Assembly (NCBI GenBank): GCA_002900995.3
Contig: CM035311.1
Span: 682,001-746,000 of the forward strand
Length of the DNA: 64,000 nucleotides
Direction: 5' to 3'
DNA from: Ganoderma boninense
Lineage: Eukaryota > Basidiomycota > Agaricomycetes > Polyporales > Polyporaceae
Shown here: in pieces, positions 47,793 through 61,929 of the stretch
How the letters are laid out: each line of letters opens with the position of its first letter
How positions within the stretch are numbered: position 1 is the stretch's first letter
Position numbers and translations under genes: made by a program
The notes under the pieces: model-generated
The model's database searches: none
What the model saw: only the letters and a program-made list of their open reading frames with translations
What the model was told of the DNA's origin: nothing

Positions 47793-48287
47793 CAGTGGGG
47801 TGAGTGAGTGTATTATGTGTGTCAAAGGGCTGGCGGTTCCGGCCCCTTCTCGAGTATCCTGTAGCAATTCATGAATCGAACCCGCATTCCATTGTACGAT
47901 ATGTGCACGAGTCGTTGTATTGCCAGCTGTTCAATAATTAGCATTGACACTGCCTCGAGCCAAGTTCTTGGAGGTTTTTGCTAGGAGGTTCCATCAACTT
48001 CCACCGGGATGAAGTCTCCTTGACTCCAGGGAGCATCCCGACGTAAAATGCGCTTTGTAGTTCTAATTCGCTCTAGAACGTTACTTCAACTGTCCCTCAA
48101 ACGCGTTCAGGCTCGTCAGAAATGGGCGACGTGTTAAACAAATCCTGCATTGAGCGATATACTCTACTGGTACATCCTCCTTATCATCGTAACAAAGGGC
48201 AAGCCAACCGCAAACAATCATGACAGCGTGCCAGAACAGCCATTCACATCTAGATGCATTCAATTTCGCAGGTTGCATTCAAACCCG
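47793..48287. other. Convergent intergenic region
   Basis: It holds the 3' UTRs of the second FunK1 gene and the metal ATPase. No gene seen. Confidence 0.5.
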
Positions 48288-51200
48288 TCACACAGAAGCT
48301 TTGAACCACTTCAACTGCAGCGCAACCAGAACGACGGGCAACACGCTGACGACCTCGCCCAAACCGGCATACGCAGGCGGTACGCGCGCACGGACGAACG
48401 CCCCCGACGCCAGCAAGATCGCAAACAGGTTGTACACCGCCGACCACACGAAGTTCGCCGCGATCCGGCGCGTCACCGCGTCCGACAGCGCGAGCAGCGT
48501 CAGCAGCCCGCCCAGCGACGGGTGCGTGAGCACGACGTCGGCAGCGGAGGACGCAGCGACCCCCGCGCCGTCCCCGGTGTGCAGGTGCACCCCGATGGCG
48601 GCCTGCGCGAGCGCGACGGCGTCGTTCGTGCCGTCCCCGCAGAAAAGCACCGTCTCGCCCTGCGCGGTGAGCTCCTTCACGTACGCCTGCTTGTCCACTG
48701 GGAGGCAGCTCGCGCGCACGCGCTCGGGCGGGATACCTAGGGCCGTGGCGACGGACGAGACGGCCGTAGGGTGGTCGCCGCTGAGGAGCGAGACACGGAT
48801 GTTGCGCGCGGCGAGGGCCTGGAGGACGGAGTGAGCCTCGGGGCGGAGCGTGTCGGAGAGCCCGAAGGCGGCGACGAGGCGCATGCCGTGGATGACGCAG
48901 AACGTCGTGAGGCCCTGCGCGAGCATCGGCTCGACGGCGGCGTGCTTCTGCATCCCGACCCACTGTGCGCTGCCCCCGCGGAGCAGCTTCCCGCGGAAGC
49001 TCCCTTGCACGCCCTTGCCAGTGATCATCTCGATCTCTTCAACTGTCGATTTTCCGGATAGCGGGGCATTGAGGTCTGTGGCGACAGCGCGCGCGACGGG
49101 GTGCCTGCTGCTCGCCACGAGCTCCGCGATGGCTGCCAAAGGCTCGAACCCGAGGTCGTCTTCCACGAAGCGGCTCACAACGGACAGCTTGCCGAGGGTG
49201 ACGGTGCCCGTCTTGTCGAGCACGACATGCGTGACGTTCCGCGCCTGCTCGATCGTCGTCGCAGCCTTGAACACCAGCCCCAGCTTCGCGCCCACACCTC
49301 CAGCTATCAGGATCACCATCGGGACGGCAAGGCCGATCGCGCACGGGCACGATATCGCGAGCACCGAGATCGCGTACGTGAGCGCGACGACGACCGCCTC
49401 TCCCCCCGATTGGCCGCGCACCCCGACCCCGATGCCCATCCACACCGCGAACGTGATGATGGCGAGCGCGAGGACCACGGGCACGAACCACCCGCACACC
49501 CAGTCGGCCGTGTCCTGAACGCGCGCGCGCGAGAACCGCGCATCCTCCACCATGCTCGCGATCTCGCTGATCGTGTTGTCCCCGGGCAGGCGCGTCGCCC
49601 GGATGACGAGCGTGCTCGGGCCATTCAGCGTGCCCGCGACGACCGTATCGCCAGGGCCTTTCTCGACCGGGCGCGACTCGCCCGTCATCATCGACTCGTC
49701 GACGGTGCTCGTCCCGGACACGACCTCGCCGTCCGTGATGATCGCCGAGTCGGGGAGGACCACGAAGCTGTCGTGGAGGTGGAGGAGGCGCGCGTCGAGC
49801 ACCTCCTCGTGGCGATCGGGGAAGACGACGCGCGCGGTCTTCTCCTGGAGCGAGCGGATGGAGATGGCCTCGATCGCGCGCTGGCGGGCGACGGCGCTGA
49901 TGACGCGCCCGACCATGATGAGCGTGACGAGCAGCGTGCTCGTCTCGAAGAACTGGCCCGTCGCGAGCGGGCGGCCGACGGTCTCGAAGGCGAACGCGAC
50001 GACGGAGTAGACGTATGCCGCGGTCGTGCTCAGGACGATGAGCAGGTCTGTCTCGACGAGCCGGGAGAAAACGAGGCTCTTGAAGGACGCGATGTAAAAC
50101 GGGCCGGTGATCGCAACCTGGACGATAGTGGCAAGAACGAGGGACGCGATCGAGTATGCGTGCAGGCGGGGAGGGAGCGGCGCCCACGCCATGACGAGGA
50201 CCGGGATAGTGAGTGCCGCGGAGAGCGCAGTACGAACTGACAGAGAGCGGATGTGCTTCACCCCAGCCAAGATCGCGGGGTCCGGGGGCTCGGGCGCAAG
50301 GACGGGCGAGAACGCGTTGTAGGCTGTCAGGATGTCCCGTGCGCCGATGACACTCGGGTCGTAGGACACGACAGCTGTACTCTTCCCCTCGCGGACGACG
50401 TCTTTGACTCCGTCCGGTCGCGCGGCAGCAATGAGCTCCTGGAGGGAGCGCTCGGGCACAGTGAGCAAGAGGATGTGTGTAGACCCCTCCCTCACGACTT
50501 GTGCCTCCGCCGTGAAGCCAGTGCGAGTCTCGATAAGCTGTATGAGTGACGCGAGGTCTGTAGTGTCATTATCGAAGTCGAACTCGGCGCGACACAACAC
50601 GAGGCTGGCCTTCGGATTGCCGATGGTGGGGATGCCGCGAAGCGTGCGAATGAGCTTGTTCTCGCATCCCGTACAGGTCATGCCCTTGATAGCGAGGACG
50701 ACGTGCTCGTTGTATGCCCCAGCGCCCCTTTCCGCAAGGTCGATGGCGGCATCGTCGTTCTTCTTGTCCGAGCCCCCGCCGCAACAGCTGTCATCGCAGT
50801 CGGAAACGAGGGAGGCGCAGGAGCGGGACCGGCCGGACGAAGCGTCCTTACGGCCGCCGCATGGGATCTTGCGAATGCCCGAGGACTCGCCACCGCAATC
50901 GCTCTTCCCACAGCAGGAATCGATGGAGGGCGCGCGGGAGCTCTGTACAGAGGCGCGCTTTGGAATGCTGAGCCTCGCACTGTTCTTGCTGGACGCCGGA
51001 CGGGCGACCACCTTCCCGCCGGCGGCGGGAGTGCAGCAGGACTTGACGCCACGTGCGAGGAGGGCCTTGCATACACATCCAAAGGCGGCCAGCGTATCAT
51101 TGTAGCGGCTCCTGACGATGTTGCGGTGCTCGCTGCAGGCCTCGGTGGGGGCACACGGGGACGAGGAAGATTTAGCGGAGGTGCGCTTGCGGAGACCGGA

Positions 51201-51641
51201 TGCCGCACACGTCTTCATTTGCGCAGGATTCACATCGGTGGGAGGTCCATCCTGTTTGACCTCGTCCTTGCAGCTATCATCGTCACAGCAGGCGCAATCG
51301 GCCGCGTCCACTACGGAGACAGTATCAGGGCCGAACTCCGAGTCAGAAAAAGCGGGCCTCACTCACCATCGCGGTCATTAGCTCCTTGGACGCCGTGAAG
51401 ACGAGAATCGTCATCAGCGCAGACGGCCTGAGCTAGTTTGTCAATGCATGTATCTGGAACGCGCATTTAGTCATCTCAAAGCTGCCTTCATTACAGAAAA
51501 CCCACCATCGCAGCAACAGTGGCCGCCGTCGCAGCAACCTGGGTCGGAGACCTTCTCATCCTTGCAAGATTTGGCACCAGCCTGTTCGTCCACATCCGGG
51601 GCCTCGGAGGAGCAGCCGGCATCGTTGCAACAGCCAGCCAT
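48288..51641 (-). CDS. PCA1-like: Heavy-metal P1B-type ATPase, Pca1/CrpA-like
   Basis: Three exons, 51641-51506, 51432-51367 and 51310-48288, encode 1,074 residues. The N-terminal third is studded with Cys pairs (GCCND, DGGHCCCDGG, CACCDDD, SCCGKS, CDDSCCGG), then comes an HMA metal-binding domain with GMTCTGCENK. The core has eight predicted helices with the transport motif SCPCAIGLAVP, phosphorylation DKTGT, TGES and GDGTNDAVAL. Helix sequences such as TIPVLVMAWAPLPPR and FSRLVETDLLIVLSTTAAY follow the yeast Pca1 / fungal copper-detoxification type more closely than the Golgi Ccc2 type. It is expected to export copper and/or cadmium at the plasma membrane. The Cys-rich N-terminus may act as a metal sensor or degradation signal, as known for Pca1. 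Intact. The Met at 51362 is intronic, so the start at 51641 is preferred. Confidence 0.92.
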
Positions 51642-52475
51642 GGTGGTGGAAGGCGTAAAAGGTTGGGTGGGGATCGTCAGACCGGCTTGAGGATGTATGT
51701 AAGAACGTAAGGCGCCGTGCTTCGCGAGCGCCTGCAGAATGTATTGGCCATGACCGGACCGCTGGCACCCTGGGCCCTACTGGCACTTACCTCCAAGTCG
51801 CCTGAGTCTACCCATCGCCGACTGTCTTCCGAAGGTCAAAACGTCGGTGAATTTCAGGAGATCGAACTTGAACGCACGGATAAGAAATTCAAGGGACAGA
51901 ACTTCATGAAGTGTTGGAACCAAAGCTCAGAGCAAGCACCGGGGTCCCAACTTCCAGCGCTTCAGCAGCTCGGAGTTCGCCGGTATTTGTGCATGTTAGG
52001 ACCCCAAGACATTGAAAGTTCCATCTCTCGTAAACAGAACATCCACCACATGTTTCCCCTTTGGCCGAATTCTTCACACCTTTGTATGTGTTACCGCTTG
52101 GCAGTCAAACTGCTCGTCCTGACTCCTCCCCATAGATGGCTTGCCAGCACGTTCAACGAATTCCACTCTTGGTGACAGTGTCACGAAGCAACCACACCGG
52201 CTCCTGCAGCTGGCACCTTCCTCTGTTCGAATGAAAAGTCGAGCACTGGCGAGTTACAGTAGATCCGGGAGTCCGCTCCTCCCTTCGAAACCTCCTGATT
52301 CCTAAGCTTTCGCACGATGTAGCGGCCGCTTGGACCTCGGGGGCCGATAGCGTTCTTCCGCCGGCTGCCAGTGACGCCTCGTTCTCATCTAAAATGAGCT
52401 CGCGTTCAACTGAAACCACTCGGTCCCTCCCCAGTGCGCTCAGTCGTCCTACGGTCTGCTTCTGTCCCCGCCACC
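51642..52475. promoter_or_regulatory. Divergent promoter region, metal ATPase and MFS transporter
   Basis: 834 bp between two divergent start codons. No defined operator could be assigned by eye. A frame at 51717-52175 has no known family. Confidence 0.4.
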
Positions 52476-54875
52476 ATGTCGAGGACATCCACTCCGGCGA
52501 CTGCCAGTGAAGACGACAGGACTGATGTGAATCCCTCGCCGAGCGCCAGCGTGGGAGGGGCTTTGAACCGACGTATTCCCATGGATGACCAGCCTGCGGA
52601 TACACGGGTCAACAAGGACGTCGAGAATCAGGGCGAGAAGAAGATCCACGACATCTCAAAGGACGGCTCCAACGAGATTGTATACGTACGTGATCAGAAG
52701 CGCATTCCGAGCTCAGTGTTGTGACCCCGTTGTCGACAGGTCGAGTTCGACGAGGGAGATCCACGAGACCCCGCAAACTTCACGCATGCCCGAAAATGGG
52801 CCATCACGCTTACGGCGTCCTTCTTCTCCCTCATTACAGGTTTGTCTTTGCATCGTTAATATTCCGTCATCGACTGCATCTGACATGGCAAACATACTCA
52901 CAGCTTCGTCGTCTGGAGCGTACGCGCTCGGGTTTCCTTCCATGACCCGAGATTTGAATGCTGCTAGCATCCAGGCGACCCTCGGCATGTCCATGTACAC
53001 TCTCGGCTTTGCCCTCGTCCCGCTTGTCACGAGTTCGTTCAGCGAAGAATTCGGAAGGCAACCGATGTATGTCGTCAGTGCGATCGGGTGTCTCCTCATG
53101 CATATGATGACGGCGCTGTGAGTATCTCTTTCATCGAAAGCTTGGTAAATCGTGTTTAATACGTCTTGTACGCAGAGCTCAGAACATGCCTACGGTCATC
53201 GTCTCCCGTTTCCTCGCGGGGGCTTTTGGCTCGACCTCTTCCGCCATGGTAGGAGGCTCCATTGCGGACATCTGGGCACCCCACGAGTGAGCATACACCA
53301 CAGCGGTACGGAACCACCTTTCAGGCCACTGAAGTCCTTTTGTGCAGGCGCGGACTGCCAATGTCAGTCTTTGCAATCATGGCGCTCGCGGGTCCCGGGA
53401 TAGGCTGCGTCGCCGCTGGCTGGATTGAGCAGAATCCACATCTCGAATGGCGCTGGATCCAGTGGCTTCACGTCATGTGCGTCCGCCTTTCGCACTCCGT
53501 CCAGGACAAGACTCACACCTAACGCCTGTGTCCCATCAGCTTGCTTGGCGCGCTTATTGTTGGGATGCCCATCTTCATGAAGGAGACCAGAGCGGCGGTC
53601 TTGCTGACGCGGCTCGCGAAGAAGTTGCGCAAAGAGACTGGGGACCCGCGTTACCGTGCCCGTGTGGAGGTCGAACGCGCGAGCTTGCGCACGTTGATAT
53701 ACATCTCGTGCACACGTCCGCTCTGTAAGTTTGGCCTCGTGAAGTTATCGTGTTTGTGCTGACGTCGCGCAGATCTCTTGGTCTCTGAGCCGGTCGTCGC
53801 GTCCTTCAGTGTATGGCAGTCTGCGCTCCGCTGTGGGGTTCAAAACTCATTCGGACTCTTCGTGTAGCTTTGGGTGGGATTCGCGTGGGGCATTCTTTAT
53901 GCTCTCATTAGGTGCGTGCAAGCTGCCGGAGTTTCATCGCCGGCGCTCACAGTTGCTTTAGGTCCATCGGCCCGGCCTTTTCGGACGTTCACCACTTCAA
54001 TACTGGACAGACGGGGACGGTGTTCGTGACCATGATGTGAATATTCCATCGACGTGTGCTCCTGTCTTTCCGCGACTTACGTCTCCTTCCAGAATAGGCT
54101 GCTTTGCTGGGGAGGCTATCCAGATATACCAGGAGAGGCTTTACGCGTAGGTCCTTCGCATTCGTGTACGCACCGCCCCTCTAAGCGTCTCCTTAGCAAA
54201 TATCACGCGAAGAAAGGTCCGGAGGCACGCCTCTTCAGCGCATGTCTCGCAGCGGTGCTCTTGCCAGCTGGGATGTTCATCTACGCTTGGACGACGTTCC
54301 CGTCGGTGCCCTGGATCGGCATGGTCATGGGAGTCTTCGTGAGTCCTTTCCCGGTCCTCCAATAATCAAGGACCCTCACGCTTCTTCAGGTGATCATGAC
54401 GTCCCTCTTCATCCTTTACGTCGCCGTCTTCACGTACCTGGCCGACTGGTACGTCCGCGCTTGATCGTAGCGCAGAGGTAGGAGAACCTGACAGACCTGG
54501 CCCTGTAGTTACGGCATATTCGCTTCTTCCGCGCTCGCTGGGCAGAGTCTATCGCGTAAGTGCTACCGCCTTTTTGCTTCCTCTAGCGTCCACAATGCAG
54601 GGGTCTGACTGTATTCATGCAGGCAACCTCCTGGGAACGGTGTTCCCGCTGTTCACGCAGCAGATGTACGACCAGCTGACGTATCACTGGGGGACCGCCC
54701 TCTTTGGATTTATCGCAGTCCTCATGATCCCCATCCCCTTCGTGCGCCGCTTCTTGTCAAGCTTTATAGTCATCGCAGTGTCGTTGACGATTTTTACTTC
54801 TAGGTGTTGTACTGGAAAGGCCCCGCCATTCGTGCTCACAGCAAGTTTGCGTCGCAGGTCATCCACAAGCAATGA
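52476..54875 (+). CDS. MFS multidrug-type transporter
   Basis: Starts at CCACCATGTCGAGG; about a dozen short introns. Exon 1 is 52476-52685 and exon 2 starts at 52740. Protein order: a hydrophilic N-terminus, DEGDPRDPANFTHARKWAI, SSSGAYALGFPSMTRDL, the motif-A-like SFSEEFGRQPMYVVS, NMPTVIVSRFLAGAFGS, FAIMALAGPGIGCVAAGW, WRWIQWLHV, MPIFMKETR, then a central loop, SLWVGFAWGILYALI, IGCFAGEAIQIYQERLYA, a C-terminal half of further helices, LFTQQMYDQLTYHWG and the end at 54875. This is the plan of 12-helix (DHA1) proton antiporters for drugs and toxicants at the plasma membrane. An apparent in-frame stop near 53866 disappears with an intron starting GTATGG after ASFS. Seems intact. Its divergent partner is the metal ATPase; substrate unknown. 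Confidence 0.85.
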
Positions 54876-56423
54876 CCTATGGCATATACGAGGGTCGCAG
54901 TCTGTGTCCCCGGGGAACGACTCCTTTATTTCACGTAATGCATAGACAGGTCAGAAGATGGACGTCCGGACATCTGAGTTGACTGACCCCGTGGTGATCA
55001 TTGTCATATATTTCACTGCCCTCGCCATCTCAGGGTACGAGGAAGGTACGAGGATTGAGCGTTATATGATTGGTAAATCCTCGAGGAAACTCTTCCTCAA
55101 TGCCATGAATAGTGTGTACTGTGGTGGTGGTGCGTCTGGAGGATAGCAGGCTCACGAGGTCAACATGAAATGTGAGATTGGTGAAAGGGATATTCTTTGT
55201 GCCCGAATCGAACCAGTGGGCTCTGGCGTGGGAACTTGGACTCCTGCAGTGAGGCCGCTCTCACAGCAACCCTGACTCAACTCTCACAGCATCTGCATTC
55301 ATGTCTATCAGTTTGTAGTTCTGTGGAACAACTCTGCAAACTCAACGCGGCCCAGCGCACTTGCGGACCGCCCGGCCAAGGACCCACGATGGCGTGTCAC
55401 CATCATATCCTTACTTCGGACTGTCTAATGAGTGATTTTTAGGGCTCCGGCGTCGTGAAGACAGCGAAATAGGTTCTGGAGATTCGTCAGAACTTGGAAT
55501 CCCTCGGAGTACAGCAATTTTGTGCAACTGATGGTGTCGCAAGTGGCCTTGTGAGTCGTGAACGCAGCCGAGGTCATTCAATGCTCCCCGCGTCGCATTG
55601 TGTAAGCCATATGGCAATGACGGAGTTCTCATCCTCGGATAAATTGGAGAAAACCGTCCTGTGTCCAACCTACTCCGTCTCCCTTCTGCGCGTGACCGTC
55701 CATTCAATGATCGGGTTCCGGCTCTCGTCGTTGCCGAATGGCATGCACTGCGCATCGGAGCAGTAAGCAAGCCCGTCATGCATTTGCTTCCTGCAGACAC
55801 TCAATTTCTATTGCTTAGATATCCTCGAGCACAGCGCGTAATCTGGCATGGTCAGCGGAAGCTTGGCTATCTGTGAGTCGTAGCTGGGGAACCACTTGTT
55901 CTCCACACCCGCCCCTGGCTTCTCTTCTTCCTGCGCTTTCGCCGTGGGCTGTTGTACGTTTTTGACTACAAAATGACCCTCGTGCTCAATATCAGTGTCA
56001 CAGATGGGAACTTACTGCGCCAATAGCCGACCGTTATCACGCCGAGATGACGACCTTGTGGTGCTATTCATGGGTGCTGTTCATGAGGTACTTCCTGCAG
56101 GGCCATGCTAGGCAAGGAGCGGGATGTGCATGGTAAAAGCGTCCCAGCGAAGAGAAAAACGCAGCACCTGGCTAGTTTCTGCGTGTAGGGCGCGATCGCA
56201 ACGTCGGCCATTCCTAAAGAGATGATGAGTTCGCAATCCGTTTTAGACGGCTTTACGGCAGCGGTATGCGCTTCTCCTCAGTCCTTTCCTTTTTCGTGAA
56301 CTTCTCTAATCCCGTGGCCCCGCCATGGAGGCAATAGATGTTGCCCCGATATTTAACAAGCCGTCCATCCAGTCTCCTAGGCAATTACCCCCCGTCTAAC
56401 CTCACTGGCGTCCACGACCAAAC
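54876..56423. other. 1.5-kb intergenic region
   Basis: No protein family or RNA recognised. Short frames on both strands lack splice support. It presumably contains the promoter of the monooxygenase. Confidence 0.5.
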
Positions 56424-59675
<3,252 letters not shown>

Positions 59676-60512
59676 GCTCGTTGTGTACTACAAGTGCAGG
59701 GGCAGAACTTGACGGGCTACTAGTCTTTTGTCTTCCTATCCGACATAAGGCTGCATTACGCTGACTTGAATGTTGTATGACGTATATCCACGCAGCAGCT
59801 GGCTATCCTGGCGGAATGGTTTCCCCTCGAAGAATTGCCCTGTATTCCGTCAGAAGAAGTTGATGTGCACCGGCGGCCAAACAAACTTGAAGTTGATCGA
59901 GGGCTTAACTGAGGCCTTATCTGCCAGACGAAATTAAAGCACGAAACCCAGTACGGAAGGACACACCATTGAGAAGCTGCGATCATTGATGAATTTTCAG
60001 GCAGAATAGATGAAGGTGAGAAGGACGAGGTCACCTCGATCATGGTGCTGCAGCACTGATGGGAAGAGGCGGCGCTTGTGGTGGTGTCCTCCCTAATCCA
60101 GAAGCAGTGTTCAACTCCGACGGTCCCGGCCTTGGCCGCCTCCCAATTCCAACCCTCAACCACCACTGCTCCCTCTGCACGCATCATTCCTCCATTGTTC
60201 CTACTAAGAAGCTCTCTTTGTTTGAGTCACACGTAAGTCATCCTTAGGTGGTGGCCACCATGCCATGGACTGATTCCATTTGCGTTCAGGCAGCCATTTG
60301 GCCGGGTAAATAACGACGCCACTGAGCCGCGCGGCAGACGTTACGGTTGAAATCCTCCCTTCGTAGCTTACGGGTATCCTTATTGTTCGTACAAAGGAGC
60401 AGTCGGAGTTGAATCCCTCTTCAGACCTCATATAAAAGAATACGCGGACTAGCATCCGTAAGTTCGACACCGACGTTCTACCTCCCCGCCTGCTTTCTCT
60501 TCCTCCTCCATC
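59676..60512. promoter_or_regulatory. Intergenic region with FunK1 promoter
   Basis: No gene seen. TATAAAAG at 60431-60438 and CCGTAAGTTCGA at 60456-60467 lie just upstream of the third FunK1 start and match the leader of the first copy. Confidence 0.55.
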
Positions 60513-61829
60513 ATGTCTGACAGCGACTCCTCTCCACCTAGGACTAGCGAAAGCACTGAGGCACCACAGGCTTTGCAATCTCAGGCTGGTACTCCTAGCC
60601 ATAATCCTGGGCCTGACGTTGATTCTTCAACCACCAACACCGTCCCGACCGCTCCCGCTCCCGCTCCAACCACCCAACCACTCGACGCCAAAAAGCTCGA
60701 TAAGAAGCAGTCCTTCATCCGTCACACCCCTTCTGCCTACAACATCTTCGCTTACCAACCAAGTGTCGGCAAAGACCTAGCCACTCTCCTCGTCGACGAG
60801 TCCGGTATGGCCCCAAGGTTCCATCTTCTCAGTGCTGAGCACTTCCTCGACACGATCAAAATCGATGGGCCAACCGCAGACGACTGCAAGAAGTTCAAGA
60901 AGCCGGATATAGCTGGAAAGAAGAAGGAACACGAGCTGTACTCAGAGCTGGTGAGTGTTGTTGGAAGACGTGGTCTTCTAGGCGATGTCTCATCAACCTT
61001 TGCGCAGGCCGCTGTCGTCCAGTCCGTGCTAGATGCGGCAGAGTGTGACGTGCTTCGCTTCCTCGACACTGCGAACCATAAGGCCAAGGACGGCAACTCG
61101 GGGAAGAAGGAGACATTCAACGACGGCGGCATCTACAAGAACTCCCCTCTTGCGCGCGAAGCGACCGAGTTCACGGAAGCGCATCGGGAGAAAAGCAAGA
61201 TCTCCCCGGAAGATATGGCTCGCCGTCTTCTTGGTCTTCGGTCGTGGAACTGGATCGATATCCTGTTCGAGCTCAAGATATCCGAGGACCTCGCCGCGTT
61301 CTACTTCAAGACCAAGCCTCGCGGTTTCAAGAAGCTCTTCGAGGCTCTTGCCGCGCAGTCCGCCTCTGGCGAGGTTGTGGATCCGTCGTCTGAGCGCGAG
61401 GACGGAACAGAGGACGTCGCGGGTTACGCCGAAGACGATGGGGATGAGGCCGATGTTGGATGGGAGGACGAAGAAGACGACTCCCCCGCGCAGTACATCG
61501 CGCCATCCCCCGCGGGGGACGCGGTTGCGCACGACGGTCCCTCAGCACCCGACTCAGCAACCGACGACCCGCCCACCGGGGGTAACCACGAGGGCATGGA
61601 GACCAACGCCAACCCTGGTACGACTACCTATCAAGTTACGGTGCCACCCTTCATCAAGCAGTCCGGAAAGGGCAAGATTGCCCTTGGCCAGTTCGTCGAG
61701 TACTGTTACGACTGGCTGTCGAGTAAGATCAGGGAGGAGGCTTACGAGACGAGCAAGGGCGTCGACGAGCACTTGTGCAGCGAGAGCGGAGCAGGGCTCG
61801 ACAGTCAGGCTGGAGACAAGATGTATTGA
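60513..61829 (+). pseudogene. FunK1-type kinase, copy 3, truncated before the catalytic core
   Basis: Exons 60513-60950 and 61008-61829 give 419 residues. The N-terminal FunK1 region is clear: SFIRHTPSAYNI, LLVDESGMAPRFHLL, LRFLDTANHKAKDGNSGKK, GLRSWNWIDILFELK and PPFIKQSGKGKIALGQFVEY. After CYDWLSSK (about 61727) similarity stops abruptly where intact copies continue toward ARLLYFDR. A foreign tail IREEAYETSKGVDEH...QAGDKMY follows to a stop. The catalytic HRD and DWD motifs are absent, so no kinase activity is expected. The break may be an insertion, a deletion or an assembly join, because poor sequence starts 100 bp later. It is closer to copy 1 than to copy 2. Confidence 0.8.
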
Positions 61830-61863
61830 GCGAGTAACTAACGAGCGAGAATACAGTGAGGCT

Positions 61864-61902
61864 TACCTGGAGACAAGAGGTCGAAACTGAGGTCTCCAGG
61901 TA
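61864..61902. repeat. 11-bp inverted repeat after truncated FunK1 gene
   Basis: TACCTGGAGAC and GTCTCCAGGTA separated by 17 bases. It could be an element end, a terminator-like hairpin or chance. Confidence 0.35.
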
Positions 61903-61929
61903 GCGAAGTACCGGTCTTATAGCGTGCCG

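Noticed and set aside
49039..50240. Long frames on both strands within the metal ATPase gene
   Set aside because: Shadows of a GC-rich exon. Their products are Arg/Asp-rich low complexity, while the ATPase frame carries all catalytic motifs.
51311..51366. Met at 51362 as start of the metal ATPase
   Set aside because: It lies in an intron. An upstream start at 51641 with two Cys-rich exons joins in phase and fits the family's N-terminus.
53790..53880. Frameshift or stop suggesting the MFS gene is a pseudogene
   Set aside because: An intron beginning GTATGG after ASFS and ending TGTAG restores the helix SLWVGFAWGILYALI in phase.
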